From positions 310,001 to 374,000 of the forward strand of contig NVQB01000001.1 in NCBI GenBank assembly GCA_002319075.1: a stretch of 64,000 nt of DNA. The letters run 5' to 3'. The DNA comes from Sphingobacteriaceae bacterium (GTDB lineage Bacteria; Bacteroidota; Bacteroidia; B-17B0; Aurantibacillaceae). Below, piece by piece: positions 18,237 to 27,413 of the stretch (position 1 is its first letter; every line of letters starts with the position of its first letter). The notes under the pieces are model-generated. The model did not search any database and was not told where the DNA came from. It saw only the letters and a list, made by a program, of their open reading frames with translations. The position numbers were made by a program, and so were the translations under genes.

Positions 18237-18932
18237 CTAAAGCTCCGAAAGCATGTTCAGTAATGTTTTGTGTTTTAGGATCGTAATTTTTGTGCCCCTG
18301 GTAGAAATTATTTTCTCGTCTTTAAATATTCTCAGCATACGGACTAAAGTCTCCTTGGCAGTTCCAACAAATCCAGCAAAGTCATCTCTCGTGATCGAAA
18401 TCACTACCACTTTTCCTTTTTCCTCCGTTACTGTATAAATCCTTTTTAAAATAAGCAAACTCAGAGCTACCCGTTCTTTAACGCCATACTGAGAAAACAC
18501 AGTGAGTTTATTTACCCATACCGTAAATTCTTTAGTAAGATTCTGTAAAAGTCTACGTGCCAGGCCCGGTGAAGCATTTAGAATTTCTAAAAAAATATCT
18601 TTGGGAATAAATGTAATTACAACATTATCCATAGCCACACCCGAAACAGGATGCGGTTCCTCAGCCAGTAAAGGACGGTAACCAAAAAATTCGCCTTTTT
18701 TATAAATATAAACTACACTCTGTTTTCCAACGCTGTTAGTCTGGAAAATTTTGACCTTACCTTTCCTGATACTATAAATTCCTTTTGAAAAAGTATTCTC
18801 TTTAAAAAGGTACTCTCCTTTTGTAAATTCCTTTCGCTGAGCGGTTACCTTGATCTTAGCTAACTCCTCTTCCGACAGCAAGTCAAAAAAAGACAGCGAT
18901 TTAAGATGATATTTTTCGAGGTTAAATTCCAC
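18237..18932 (-). CDS. Crp/Fnr-family transcriptional regulator
   Basis: 231 residues: cNMP-binding jelly roll (~15-130; GIYSIRKGKVKIF, GEFFGYRPLLAEEPHPVS) and C-terminal Crp HTH (~155-220; DDFAGFVGTAKETLVRMLRIFKDE). The recognition helix is E-T-L-V-R, so the FNR-type Ser (E-x-x-S-R) is replaced by Val. It lacks Cys clusters for an iron-sulfur centre. Two TGAY-N4-RTCA palindromes lie upstream (18967, 19027). It could share or compete for the operators of the 32-62 kb cluster. Confidence 0.9.
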   Translation of the reverse strand: MEFNLEKYHLKSLSFFDLLSEEELAKIKVTAQRKEFTKGEYLFKENTFSKGIYSIRKGKVKIFQTNSVGKQSVVYIYKKGEFFGYRPLLAEEPHPVSGVAMDNVVITFIPKDIFLEILNASPGLARRLLQNLTKEFTVWVNKLTVFSQYGVKERVALSLLILKRIYTVTEEKGKVVVISITRDDFAGFVGTAKETLVRMLRIFKDEKIISTRGTKITILKHKTLLNMLSEL

Positions 18933-18966
18933 GGCGAAGTTTAAGCTTATTTGCCAGAACCAAGTT

Positions 18967-18978
18967 TGATTTTTATCA
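18967..18978 (-). promoter_or_regulatory. FNR-like operator TGATTTTTATCA upstream of the Crp/Fnr gene
   Basis: TGAT-TTTT-ATCA, 34 bp before the start of the 18237-18932 regulator. Unlike the island promoters it lacks an in-phase TAnnTTTG box, so its meaning is less certain; autoregulation (perhaps repression) is possible. Confidence 0.4.
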
Positions 18979-19026
18979 GTGTAAAAAAATAAGTCCAGGA
19001 TTTATATTTTTTGAGAGTGGCAGAAT

Positions 19027-19038
19027 TGACAATTGTCA
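19027..19038. promoter_or_regulatory. Perfect palindrome TGACAATTGTCA (TTGAC-AATT-GTCAA)
   Basis: Fully symmetrical 14-bp palindrome TTGACAATTGTCAA (19026-19039) between the divergent Crp/Fnr gene and the 19101 gene. It fits TGAY-N4-RTCA. A good -7 box is not found at the 23-bp spacing on either side. Confidence 0.45.
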
Positions 19039-19100
19039 ATGTGCGAAACAATCCTTCTTTGTTTCTTAGGTTACCTTATTAAAAGGGCTAAATAAAAAGC

Positions 19101-19307
19101 ATGAAGTGGCGTAATACAAGGTTAGATAAACTCCCAAAAGACAAACAAGAAGTTCTTCTCTCAAAGGATGGGATTAACTACGTAGCAGTTTATACCGAAA
19201 AAGGAAAGTTTTTTAGCTTCGACGAAAAAGGAAAAGAAAAAATAATACGATCAAATGAGGAGCAACTCTATTGGACAGAGTATTCAAGACCCGGAGCAAA
19301 AAAATAA
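19101..19307 (+). CDS. DUF551-like small protein
   Basis: 68 residues. The pattern K-W-R-N-T...L-P-K-D-K-Q-E-V-L-L-S-K-D-G-I-N-Y-x-A-x-Y, with a final Y-W-x-E-Y, resembles DUF551-type small beta domains (usually seen as W-x-P-x-x-x-P-x-x-G-x-x-V-L). Function unknown. It is divergent from the Crp/Fnr gene across a region with two palindromes. Confidence 0.6.
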   Translation: MKWRNTRLDKLPKDKQEVLLSKDGINYVAVYTEKGKFFSFDEKGKEKIIRSNEEQLYWTEYSRPGAKK

Positions 19308-19324
19308 ATCCAGTTCAGAAATTG

Positions 19325-19759
19325 TCAGGATTTCTCATCAAACTTCATGATCAGGTAGTCATCTTCTACATGAAGGCTATCTGTGCAGTAATCCAATTTA
19401 TCCTGCATCTCTTTAGGAAAGTTATCACAAACCCGGAAGCCTAGTGGTTCAAAAAACGAAGGAGTAATGCAACACAGGTAAAGATCTTTCTTTGCTTTTT
19501 TCATCAGAGCTTCGGCCATTAACCTGCCAAACCCTTTTCCCCGCTCACTCTCAACAATACCTAACGAACACATTTCAGAAAGTGCGGGATACTCACGAAT
19601 TCTGCCAAAGCCAATTAATCCCGACTCGCCGGTAAAAATCAAAAACTGACCTATTTGCAGAGCCCTGTCATCAAGATCAAATTTTCGGATGTGTTTTTTT
19701 ACAAGTTCAAAATCTTCCTCTGAACATGATTTTGCTTCAAGTAAACTTTGACCCATCAT
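19325..19759 (-). CDS. GNAT-family acetyltransferase
   Basis: 144 residues with the GNAT acetyl-CoA loop (SLGIVESERGKGFGRLMAEA, ~86-105: R-G-K-G-F-G) and a C-terminal beta strand around FFEPLGFRV. It transfers an acetyl group from acetyl-CoA to an unknown amine. Its start overlaps the recR stop by 4 bp (ATGA type), so translation is coupled to RecR. Confidence 0.85.
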   Translation of the reverse strand: MMGQSLLEAKSCSEEDFELVKKHIRKFDLDDRALQIGQFLIFTGESGLIGFGRIREYPALSEMCSLGIVESERGKGFGRLMAEALMKKAKKDLYLCCITPSFFEPLGFRVCDNFPKEMQDKLDYCTDSLHVEDDYLIMKFDEKS

Positions 19760-20382
19760 TTTTTTAGCAGTGTATCAAAAGGAATGCGGTTAATAATTGA
19801 GCGGCCAAGGGTAACTTCATCAGCATACTCAAGTTCGTCTCCAACAGCAATGCCACGGGCGATAGCACTTAAGCGAATGTTGTACGGAGCAATTTTTCTG
19901 AAGATATAAAAAGAAGTAGTTTCGCCTTCCATTGTAGCATTTAAAGCAAGTATAATTTCTTTTACAGAATTAGCACTCAATTTATTTACAAGTGTTTCTA
20001 TGTTTAAACCCGAAGGCGTTATTCCTTCCAGGGGCGAAATCAATCCTCCAAGAACATGGTAATGCCCCTTGTAAAGCCCGGTATTTTCGATCGCCATAAT
20101 ATCGCGGTAATCCTGCACTACACAAACAAGCGTTTCATCACGCGAAGGATTGGCACAAATTTCGCAAACGTCTGATTCAGAAATATTATGACACTTGGCG
20201 CAATATTTAAGATCTGTTTTTAACTGAGCAATGAGGCTGCTTAAATTATCAGATTGTTGTTTATCTTGTTTTATTACATGAAGTACAAAACGTAGCGCGG
20301 TTTTTTTCCCAACGCCTGGCAGTTGTGCAAAAGCATCAACGGCCTGTTCTATTATTTTAGAGCTGAATTCCAAGGAGTACAA
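19756..20382 (-). CDS. recR: Recombination mediator RecR
   Basis: 208 residues, standard RecR length: helix-hairpin-helix (~10-30; AFAQLPGVGKKTALRFVLH), zinc finger C4 (CAKCHNISESDVCEICANP, ~57-75), Toprim domain (~80-175; CVVQDYRDIMAIENT) and C-terminal Walker-like segment (AIARGIAVGDELEYADE). It works with RecF/RecO in loading RecA at gaps. Confidence 0.96.
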   Translation of the reverse strand: MYSLEFSSKIIEQAVDAFAQLPGVGKKTALRFVLHVIKQDKQQSDNLSSLIAQLKTDLKYCAKCHNISESDVCEICANPSRDETLVCVVQDYRDIMAIENTGLYKGHYHVLGGLISPLEGITPSGLNIETLVNKLSANSVKEIILALNATMEGETTSFYIFRKIAPYNIRLSAIARGIAVGDELEYADEVTLGRSIINRIPFDTLLKK

Positions 20383-20517
20383 AGATACGCGTTTTCAATA
20401 AAAAAGCCACAGTTTTCGCTGATTCCATTGATTAATAATTAAAAAGATTAATTTATACCTGAGTTTTGATAAAAAAACATGTTCTCTGTAAATCCTAATA
20501 GCTACCGGATCTCTGCC

Positions 20518-21408
20518 TTATCTCCGCACGAAATTACCAATAGTCTTCAGGTAGATCTCAAAGCCCATTTTTGCCGGTACTTCCCCGTGATCGGCGCCGT
20601 CGACAAGATATTTTTCTTTGTAAGATCCTTGATAATTTTTGTACACGACTTCGCCATGCGTTTTGTAATTCAGAAAATTATCTTTCGTGCCATGCAGCCA
20701 CAGGAAGGGTTGATTTACTTTTTTAATCTCTTCAGCATTGTCAATTTTTACATCTGTAAAATAATCTGCGGGCATAGTGAGTTGCGAAGCATCCTGAACC
20801 ATTACAGCAGAACTTCCAAACGGAGCTTCCAAAATCAATTTCGATGGACGCAAAGATTTTGTGTTCGCTGACAATTCGCATGCTGAGGCACTTCCCAGAC
20901 TGAATCCATAAATAATTAAACGTTTATCATCCAGACCTTTCTCCTTTAACCATTTCATACAAGCGTCCACATCTGCATACATACCATCTTCCGCAGGCTT
21001 TCCTGAACTTAGACCAAAACCACGGTAGTCCATCATCATTACACCATAAGTATTTTTTCCATTTACGTGCGCTAATAATTTTGCACGTTGCCAGTAAAAA
21101 TCCATATGCCATTTATTTCCGTGACAATAAAGGATAACTGTATCAGTGATTATTTTTGAGGGATCGCCAATATAAATCGCTTTAATTTCAGTAGAACTGG
21201 ATTCTTTTTCTGTTTGAGAATTTAATGACAGTAAAGTTATTTTGTCAGCGCCTATAGTGTAAGAAGCGTCCAGAATAAAATCCTGTTCACCACTGTAATT
21301 CTCCAGTTCGTAACTCTTGATTTTATTATCGTTATTGTAAAGATTTGTATCCAACTTCAGACAAGAAGAGGCAAGGGCACTTAGAGTTATCAAAATTATA
21401 TACTTCAT
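20518..21408 (-). CDS. Alpha/beta hydrolase lipoprotein
   Basis: 296 residues with a lipoprotein signal (LITLSALASSC, Cys ~16). Hydrolase fold: oxyanion region LYCHGNKWHMD, nucleophile elbow GFSLGSASACE (~Ser170), Asp in GTKDNF (~244) and His in ADHGE (~273). It resembles the BEM46/Abhd13-type serine hydrolases. Substrate unknown. It lies 1 bp downstream of the 21410 gene and forms an operon with it. Confidence 0.82.
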   Translation of the reverse strand: MKYIILITLSALASSCLKLDTNLYNNDNKIKSYELENYSGEQDFILDASYTIGADKITLLSLNSQTEKESSSTEIKAIYIGDPSKIITDTVILYCHGNKWHMDFYWQRAKLLAHVNGKNTYGVMMMDYRGFGLSSGKPAEDGMYADVDACMKWLKEKGLDDKRLIIYGFSLGSASACELSANTKSLRPSKLILEAPFGSSAVMVQDASQLTMPADYFTDVKIDNAEEIKKVNQPFLWLHGTKDNFLNYKTHGEVVYKNYQGSYKEKYLVDGADHGEVPAKMGFEIYLKTIGNFVRR

Positions 21409-21409
21409 T

Positions 21410-22078
21410 CTAAAATTTTCTTATGAGTGAATAATAAATCCCAAAACTTCCTTTGTGTGAAACACCAATATAATCAACAACTCCTGGCAGATTAGGAATT
21501 CCGATTCCTAAATACTTGCATTCGAATTGATGTTGCCATTTCGTTTTTACAATTACGTATCCTATCTGCAAATTAGGGAGTACATGCTTTTTTTGCGTTT
21601 CGTCATGGGCTTTCAGTTTTGAAAATTCAAACCAGGAATTAATTCCTGCATAGATATAGGAAGGTTTTTTCGTCAAATGAAAGTAAGCGTTAAGATCTAC
21701 CGAAGGCCATACGCGAAATCCTGTCCGGTTGCGAATGTTGTATGCCAGTTGGAAGGCAGGCGAGGCAGTGATGCCGAATTTCTCTTCTTTTTTATAAATA
21801 GTAAAAGTTGTGCCCAGATCCACTTGTCCGTTCCCAAACAAGGCACTCGTGGTGTGCAGATTTCCGTAAAGCGTAAGGTTATCGCTGAGACCATAACCAT
21901 ATCCTAAAGTAGAAAAAGGAATAGGAATCGGTGCTCCCGAAAATTTTATTAGTGGTCCGCCAAAAGAAAAACTTGCAGCGCTTTGTTTTTTTGCCAAAGG
22001 TTTCACGTAGCGCGAAGGGGCGCAACTATTAAGAATAACTATTAGGAGCGTTGCAAAATAAAGTTTAAAATAAAGCAT
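21410..22078 (-). CDS. Outer-membrane lipoprotein, barrel-like
   Basis: About 222 residues from the Met at 22078 (MLYFKLYFATLLIVILNSC); the lipobox Cys is ~19. The body has alternating amphipathic strands (FSFGGPLIKFSG, LGYGYGLSDNLTLYGNLH, FQLAYNIRN) and ends in an aromatic-rich strand, like small outer-membrane beta barrels. The 12-residue upstream extension lacks signal character. Specific function unknown. Confidence 0.65.
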   Translation of the reverse strand: MLYFKLYFATLLIVILNSCAPSRYVKPLAKKQSAASFSFGGPLIKFSGAPIPIPFSTLGYGYGLSDNLTLYGNLHTTSALFGNGQVDLGTTFTIYKKEEKFGITASPAFQLAYNIRNRTGFRVWPSVDLNAYFHLTKKPSYIYAGINSWFEFSKLKAHDETQKKHVLPNLQIGYVIVKTKWQHQFECKYLGIGIPNLPGVVDYIGVSHKGSFGIYYSLIRKF

Positions 22079-22273
22079 TCTATGTTTGAAGGGGTAAGCG
22101 TTATTGGTAAACATATTTACAAGGTAAGAATATTAAAAGGCAGATCAAATTTAAAACTGCCGGTAAATTTGGATTTGCTTTTATCCACAGTCCGATTGTT
22201 TAGAACTATCTACGACAAAAACGCAATTCCCTCATAAATCACAAATCTTTGTAGCACTGCTAAAAACACTACC

Positions 22274-23821
22274 ATGTCTACTGCTTTACTTTTTACTATT
22301 GTTATCTCTTACTTTTTATTATTACTCGGCGTGGCCTGGATCACCGGCAGAAATTCGAGTAACCACTCTTTTTTTATAGGCAATAAAAACAGTAACTGGA
22401 TGCTTGTGGCTTTCGGTATGATTGGTACGAGTTTGAGCGGTGTGACCTTTGTGAGCGTTCCAGGCGGAGTTATGACAAATGGTTTTTTCTATTTTCAGAT
22501 TGTGATTGGTTATTTATTCGGTTACATAGTTATCGCATACGTTCTTATTCCTCTGTATTATAAATTAAATGTGACTTCCATTTACACTTACCTTGAAAAA
22601 CGTTTCGGCACAAATGCGCACAAAGCAGGAGCTTTCTTTTTCATTCTGTCACGGGTAGTAGGTGCCACTGCCCGACTCTATCTGGTGATAAGCGTTCTGC
22701 AAATATTTATATTCGATCGCATGGGAATTCCTTTTGAACTCACAGCGCTTGTTATTCTGCTACTTATACTGTTGTATACTTTTGAAGGAGGCGTTAAAAC
22801 CATTATTTATACAGATACTCTGCAAACTACCGGAATGTTGGTAGGACTGGTTGTTTGTATTTATGTTATAGTAAAAGCCATGCATTTGGATTTTGGAGAT
22901 GCATTAACGCTCATGTCAGACAAAGGCTATACGAAAATGTTTAACACCGATGTGATGTCGGGTTCTTTCTTTTTGAAGCAAATTTTAGGAGGTATGTTTA
23001 TTGCTATTGCTATGACGGGACTTGATCAGGAGATGATGCAGAAAAACATCAGCGTAAAAACGATAAAGGATTCGCAAAAAAACATCATCACTTTTACTTT
23101 AGTTTTAATGTTTGTAAACTTCCTTTTTTTATTTCTTGGCGGCATTTTAAGATTGTACGCAGAAGCTAAAGGCATAAGTGTTGCTCCCGATGATTTATTT
23201 CCCACTATTGCACTGAGTGATACTTTTAGTGGTGCTATCGGCATTATTTTTATTCTTGCTTTGATCTCTGCTTTGTTTCCAAGTGTTGACGGAGCTATTA
23301 CTTCTATTACCTCCAGTTTTTGTATCGACATTCTGGATATGAACAGAAAACCCGGCACAGAAAAAGAAAAGCGCAGAACGCGTTTAAAGGTGCATTTTAC
23401 TTTTGCCGCTTTATTTTTTTTCATGGTCCTTATTTTTAAAGCGATTAACGACAAACTTATCATTGACTTTATCCTAAAATTTGCAAGCATCACTTACGGA
23501 CCTTTACTGGGTTTATTTTCTTTCGGAATTCTTACGCACCGCCGTTTGAAGGATAAATGGGTTTGGGCGGTGTGCATTCTAGCTCCCTTACTTGTTCTGG
23601 TGTTGGACATAAGTTGCAGTCCCGAATGGTATGAAAAGAAACTTCATGTCAGTTTGGGGTTAAGCAATCTGTCCACTAAAATATTTCATGGTTATAAGAT
23701 TGGCACCGAGCTTATCCTGATCAATGGCATTTTCACTTTTCTGGGTTTACTTCTTATTTCAAAAAAAGGCTCTGCTCTTTCTGAGAAGGTGGACGCTGAA
23801 TTAGCAGCTGCCTGGCGCTAA
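22274..23821 (+). CDS. Sodium:solute symporter (SSS family)
   Basis: 515 residues with about 13 membrane helices. SSS features: the early G-x-S-x-S-G-V-T-F region (GTSLSGVTFVSVPGG, ~50-65), the GATARLYL segment (~128), the FEGGVKTIIYTD loop (~172) and GLDQEMMQKN (~245). It couples Na+ entry to uptake of a sugar, amino acid or organic acid; the substrate is not clear. The next plus-strand gene is a degenerate-Nudix regulator, often the controller of sugar transport in this phylum. Confidence 0.9.
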   Translation: MSTALLFTIVISYFLLLLGVAWITGRNSSNHSFFIGNKNSNWMLVAFGMIGTSLSGVTFVSVPGGVMTNGFFYFQIVIGYLFGYIVIAYVLIPLYYKLNVTSIYTYLEKRFGTNAHKAGAFFFILSRVVGATARLYLVISVLQIFIFDRMGIPFELTALVILLLILLYTFEGGVKTIIYTDTLQTTGMLVGLVVCIYVIVKAMHLDFGDALTLMSDKGYTKMFNTDVMSGSFFLKQILGGMFIAIAMTGLDQEMMQKNISVKTIKDSQKNIITFTLVLMFVNFLFLFLGGILRLYAEAKGISVAPDDLFPTIALSDTFSGAIGIIFILALISALFPSVDGAITSITSSFCIDILDMNRKPGTEKEKRRTRLKVHFTFAALFFFMVLIFKAINDKLIIDFILKFASITYGPLLGLFSFGILTHRRLKDKWVWAVCILAPLLVLVLDISCSPEWYEKKLHVSLGLSNLSTKIFHGYKIGTELILINGIFTFLGLLLISKKGSALSEKVDAELAAAWR

Positions 23822-23963
23822 TCCATTCTCAATTTTTTCATTGATAGTGGCATGAAAATTATAACTATGTATTGCATCTCCTGAATAAAAACAGCCGCAG
23901 AAACCCTGGTTTCCTGGTATGCAGAGAATTTTCGTATTTTCGTCCGCATTCCGGCAATAAACT

Positions 23964-24632
23964 ATGAGCACTTATTATTCTAAAGTAAAAAAACAATTGG
24001 TGGCGGTTGACTGCATTGCCTTTGGTTTTAATGAAGATGGCTTAAAATTGCTGATCGTAAAACGAAAGGTAGAGCCCGAACTGGGTAAGTGGTCGTTGAT
24101 GGGAGGTTTTGTAAGCGAAAATGAAAGTCTGGATGATGCCGCAAAAAGAGTTCTTAATAATTTAACCGGACTCGAGACTAGTTATCTTGAACAGATCGGA
24201 ACATACGGCGAAGTAAACCGTGATCCTGGAGCACGCGTAATTTCAGTGGCCTATTTTTCGTTAATGCGGGTTAGTGATTATAACCCTGAGTTAGGCGAAA
24301 AGTATGGAGCGCATTGGGTAAGTCTACGCTCTTTACCTAAACTCATCTTTGATCATTCGTATATGGTAAAAGCAGCGCTCAGTAAGCTTCAGGAAGCTAC
24401 CATGATAAAGCCTGTTGGCGTAAGACTGCTGCCTGAAAAATTTTCTTTGCTTCAAATGAAATTGTTGTATGAGGCCATTCATCAGAAAAAAATCGATAAA
24501 CGTAATTTTCATAAATGGATACTGTCTCTCGGTATCTTAAAAAAGACCACTATTAAAGACAAATCCACCTCCAAAAAGGGAACCTTCCTTTATGAATTTA
24601 ATAAAAGTAAAAGCAGGGATTCTAAACTGTAA
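23964..24632 (+). CDS. NrtR-like regulator with inactive Nudix domain
   Basis: 222 residues: N-terminal Nudix-fold domain (~10-140) and C-terminal winged helix (~150-215; FSLLQMKLLYEAIHQKKIDK, KGTFLYEFNK). The Nudix box GGFVSENESLDDAAKRVLNN lacks the catalytic R-E-x-x-E-E acids, as in ligand-sensing NrtR-type transcription factors rather than hydrolases. It probably senses a nucleotide-linked or pentose metabolite and controls the adjacent symporter. Confidence 0.85.
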   Translation: MSTYYSKVKKQLVAVDCIAFGFNEDGLKLLIVKRKVEPELGKWSLMGGFVSENESLDDAAKRVLNNLTGLETSYLEQIGTYGEVNRDPGARVISVAYFSLMRVSDYNPELGEKYGAHWVSLRSLPKLIFDHSYMVKAALSKLQEATMIKPVGVRLLPEKFSLLQMKLLYEAIHQKKIDKRNFHKWILSLGILKKTTIKDKSTSKKGTFLYEFNKSKSRDSKL

Positions 24633-24635
24633 CGC

Positions 24636-25688
24636 TTAGTTCTTTGATTTTAGTTCAGCGAATGCCTTTTCAAGGTCGCTAAATTTTTTCTTATGTTTCA
24701 GAAAATGTTCCGTTACTATATTTGCCTGGTATATTTCTGTGCTGGCATAAGAAAAGCCATGCTTGGCCTGCATTGATCTCCTTTTTGCAAGCGTTTTACC
24801 AAGCCATATATAATAATAGTAATGCGCTCTCAGTACGGCAAAAAAATGTTTGGGTTGACCTTCCACTAAAAATTTAAAAGCCGCAACACCATCCAGGATC
24901 ATTCGGAATATAATTTTCCAGAATAAAAATTCGGGAGAACTGTTTTTTGTGTAGGTAATTAAATTGTTGCGAAAATTAAGGAAGGTTTTTCTTTTTGAAA
25001 GTTTATTTAATGTCCCTCCACCAATATGATAAATGACTGAGGCAGGTTCAACGTAAATTTTGTAGCCAATATTTTTTAACCTCCAGCAAAGATCGATCTC
25101 TTCCATATGGGCAAAGTAATCGTTGTCGAATCCTCCAACTTCCCAAAATGCTTTTGATTTTACAAACAGACAAGCACCGCTTGCCCAGAAAATTTCGGCT
25201 TTAGTATCGTATTGACCTGAATCTTTTTCAAGTACATTAAAAATTCTTCCCCTGCAAAAAGGATAACCATATTTATCGATAAATCCTCCCGACGCACCGG
25301 CGTATTCAAAAGTAGTTTGATGTGCGTGATCCAGTATTTTTGGCTGACATGCCGCAATCAGGGGATTTTTCTCCATCAACGAAATTACGGGCTCAATCCA
25401 GTTTTCACTTACTTCCACATCACTATTCAGAAGAATAAAATACTCGGCATCAATATTCTCTAAAGCCCTGTTGTAACCCTCGGCATAGCCGTAGTTACCG
25501 CCATTCTCAATTAAACGAACCTGCTGAAAATTTTCTTTTAAAAACGAAATAGAATTATCCGTACTTCCGTTATCAGCTACTATTACCTGGTGAGGAAAAG
25601 AATTTCTAACAATATCAGGAAGGAATTTTTCCAGATAATACTTTCCATTAAAATTTAAAATGACCACCGCTACTTTCACCAGACTCAT
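24636..25688 (-). CDS. Family 2 glycosyltransferase
   Basis: 350 residues. GT-A fold with VVILNFNGKYYLEKFL at the N-terminus, VADNGSTDNS (~36-45), the metal-binding region LLNSDVEVSENW (~87), acceptor loop GGFDNDYFAHMEEIDLCWRL (~170-189) and a C-terminal amphipathic tail. This is the rhamnosyltransferase-like type used in surface polysaccharide synthesis. It follows the GWxTD gene on the minus strand, 5 bp apart. Confidence 0.92.
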   Translation of the reverse strand: MSLVKVAVVILNFNGKYYLEKFLPDIVRNSFPHQVIVADNGSTDNSISFLKENFQQVRLIENGGNYGYAEGYNRALENIDAEYFILLNSDVEVSENWIEPVISLMEKNPLIAACQPKILDHAHQTTFEYAGASGGFIDKYGYPFCRGRIFNVLEKDSGQYDTKAEIFWASGACLFVKSKAFWEVGGFDNDYFAHMEEIDLCWRLKNIGYKIYVEPASVIYHIGGGTLNKLSKRKTFLNFRNNLITYTKNSSPEFLFWKIIFRMILDGVAAFKFLVEGQPKHFFAVLRAHYYYYIWLGKTLAKRRSMQAKHGFSYASTEIYQANIVTEHFLKHKKKFSDLEKAFAELKSKN

Positions 25689-25693
25689 AAATT

Positions 25694-27208
25694 TTAACGC
25701 GGATTACTGTAAATTTCGTTGAACTGATTAAATTGTGTGTTCGAAGGCGTATTATTATCAGGATTTGCCATGCCCTGGTTATTTCTTCGTGTAAGTTCAA
25801 ACTGCCAGCGTGGGTTATTTACTTCACCACGCATATCACTGTGTATCATCATAAAACAATCATCCCCCAACATCTTATTTACAAATACAAATCTGCGATC
25901 ATTCATAGCCACTCCTGTGGCGCCATCCACCGCCTTGTAATACTGCCAGATCTCATAAGGAAAAGTATTGTTTTCGACATTCTGCTGACTTCTTTGATTT
26001 GGCGCACCATACTGGAGATAAACTCTGCCGCGATCGCTATAATAACCTTTCTGCTTGCCACATTTAAAAAGAATCATAACCTTTTGCACCTCTTTATAAT
26101 AATTTGCCCAAAGTTTCACCGGATTGGCAGTATCTCCAGCTCTTCGTTCCCAAAAGTCCACCATAAAATTTTTCATCATCGCTTCATTTTTTCGCAGAGA
26201 CTGGTTAATGATCCTTTCTTTGTCAACCGTGCCTGCGATTGGCCATAAGCACTCTACAAACATTTTTAGAGTATCCAGATCTGTAACGTGGCCAAAGTAC
26301 TCGGCAGTAGTAGCTTCATTGCTTTTTCGTTTCACAAGAGCAATATCTTCTGTCATATTTACACGCTGAAATGGAAATTTTTTCTGAAGCCTTGTTACAT
26401 TATTAGCGTCTTTGAGATCGATAACCAGATCGTAATTTCCGCTGGGTAGCTTAGTAATATCCATTCTCGCGAGAAGTGGATTAACTTTGGAAGCGGTCTG
26501 TTTTTTAAAAGCCCCATAGTTTTCAAGTATACTCTGATCTGAACTTACTTCGAGGTAATAAGAAAAAACAAAAGGCTTCCCCTCTCCTATAATAAGGTTG
26601 GCATTGTAAACCTCGTAATAAAAATTAAGCTCCTTGGTCGATTCGGGATACAAATTAGCGGGATAAGGAACCAGGTCGTATCCTGATTTACTAATACTAC
26701 TTTCTGCAATGCTTTTTTTGAAACTCTCAAGGGGCTGTATACTCGACGATTGCAGGACCTTGTCATCAAAATCCATAACAAGCGGACATTTTATTAACAG
26801 CGGTTTTTTTGCCGGATCATAATTATCCGTTAAGGTAAGTTCCATTTCGTAAACACCGTTTGGCAAAGCATAACGTTGATTATCAATGAAAGTAGGCGAT
26901 TTTTCGGACGAAAGAAAAACAGGCCCCATTAAATTATACTTATTCGCTTTAACAATTATGGAATCCTTCAGGACTTTAAATTCAATGGTGACCGAATTCT
27001 GAAGTTGATCCCCCCCTCTGCTCTTTACGGCAAGACTTTTTCCTACAATTGTGAGGTAAGTTTCTACAAAAGGCTCATTTTTTGGTGTAGTAAACTTGCC
27101 AAAACTAAAATATGCATCCACCTGAGCCGGTACCAAACAAGGAAGCAGAACAGCTAAAATAAGCAGTATCAAAGGCTTGCGGGAATTATGAAAAGAAAAA
27201 ACTAGCAA
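25694..27208 (-). CDS. GWxTD domain-containing secreted protein
   Basis: 504 residues with an N-terminal signal (LILLILAVLLPCLVPAQVDA) and the C-terminal GWxTD-type domain (~330-470; WANYYKEVQKVMILF, GYYSDRGRVYLQYGAPNQ, PYEIWQYY). The family is conserved in Bacteroidota and has unknown function in the envelope. The family-name G-W-x-T-D itself is not evident here, while the RGRVYLQYGAP core is kept. It starts 74 bp from tRNA-Ser, on the opposite strand. Confidence 0.85.
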   Translation of the reverse strand: MLVFSFHNSRKPLILLILAVLLPCLVPAQVDAYFSFGKFTTPKNEPFVETYLTIVGKSLAVKSRGGDQLQNSVTIEFKVLKDSIIVKANKYNLMGPVFLSSEKSPTFIDNQRYALPNGVYEMELTLTDNYDPAKKPLLIKCPLVMDFDDKVLQSSSIQPLESFKKSIAESSISKSGYDLVPYPANLYPESTKELNFYYEVYNANLIIGEGKPFVFSYYLEVSSDQSILENYGAFKKQTASKVNPLLARMDITKLPSGNYDLVIDLKDANNVTRLQKKFPFQRVNMTEDIALVKRKSNEATTAEYFGHVTDLDTLKMFVECLWPIAGTVDKERIINQSLRKNEAMMKNFMVDFWERRAGDTANPVKLWANYYKEVQKVMILFKCGKQKGYYSDRGRVYLQYGAPNQRSQQNVENNTFPYEIWQYYKAVDGATGVAMNDRRFVFVNKMLGDDCFMMIHSDMRGEVNNPRWQFELTRRNNQGMANPDNNTPSNTQFNQFNEIYSNPR

Positions 27209-27281
27209 TACTATAAATTTAGAAAAAAAATATGGAAATAGGTTTGCCAGTTGTAAAAAAAATATTAATTTTGCCGTCTCT

Positions 27282-27366
27282 GGAGAAATGGCAGAGTGGT
27301 CGATTGCGGCAGTCTTGAAAACTGTTGTACCGCGAGGTACCTGGGGTTCGAATCCCTATTTCTCCG
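27282..27366 (+). tRNA. tRNA-Ser (anticodon TGA)
   Basis: 85-nt class II tRNA: acceptor GGAGAAA / TTTCTCC, D arm GCAGAGTGGTCGATTGCGGC, anticodon stem GCAGT / ACTGT with loop CTTGAAA (TGA at 27316-27318), long variable arm GTACC-GCGA-GGTAC and T loop TTCGAAT. CCA is not encoded. The 3' end AATCCCTATTTCTCCG recurs, with one base deleted, in the 31.3-31.8 kb repeats. A terminator follows. Confidence 0.97.
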
Positions 27367-27380
27367 CTTGAAAAAACAAA

Positions 27381-27413
27381 AACCCCTGTTGAGTTGATCA
27401 TCAGGGGTTTTTT
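27381..27413 (+). terminator. Terminator of tRNA-Ser
   Basis: Stem AACCCCTG / CAGGGGTT with 13-nt loop, followed by a T-run, 15 bp after the tRNA. Confidence 0.9.

Noticed and set aside
27219-27401. Minus-strand 60-aa frame
   Set aside because: It lies across tRNA-Ser and is an artefact of the tRNA sequence.
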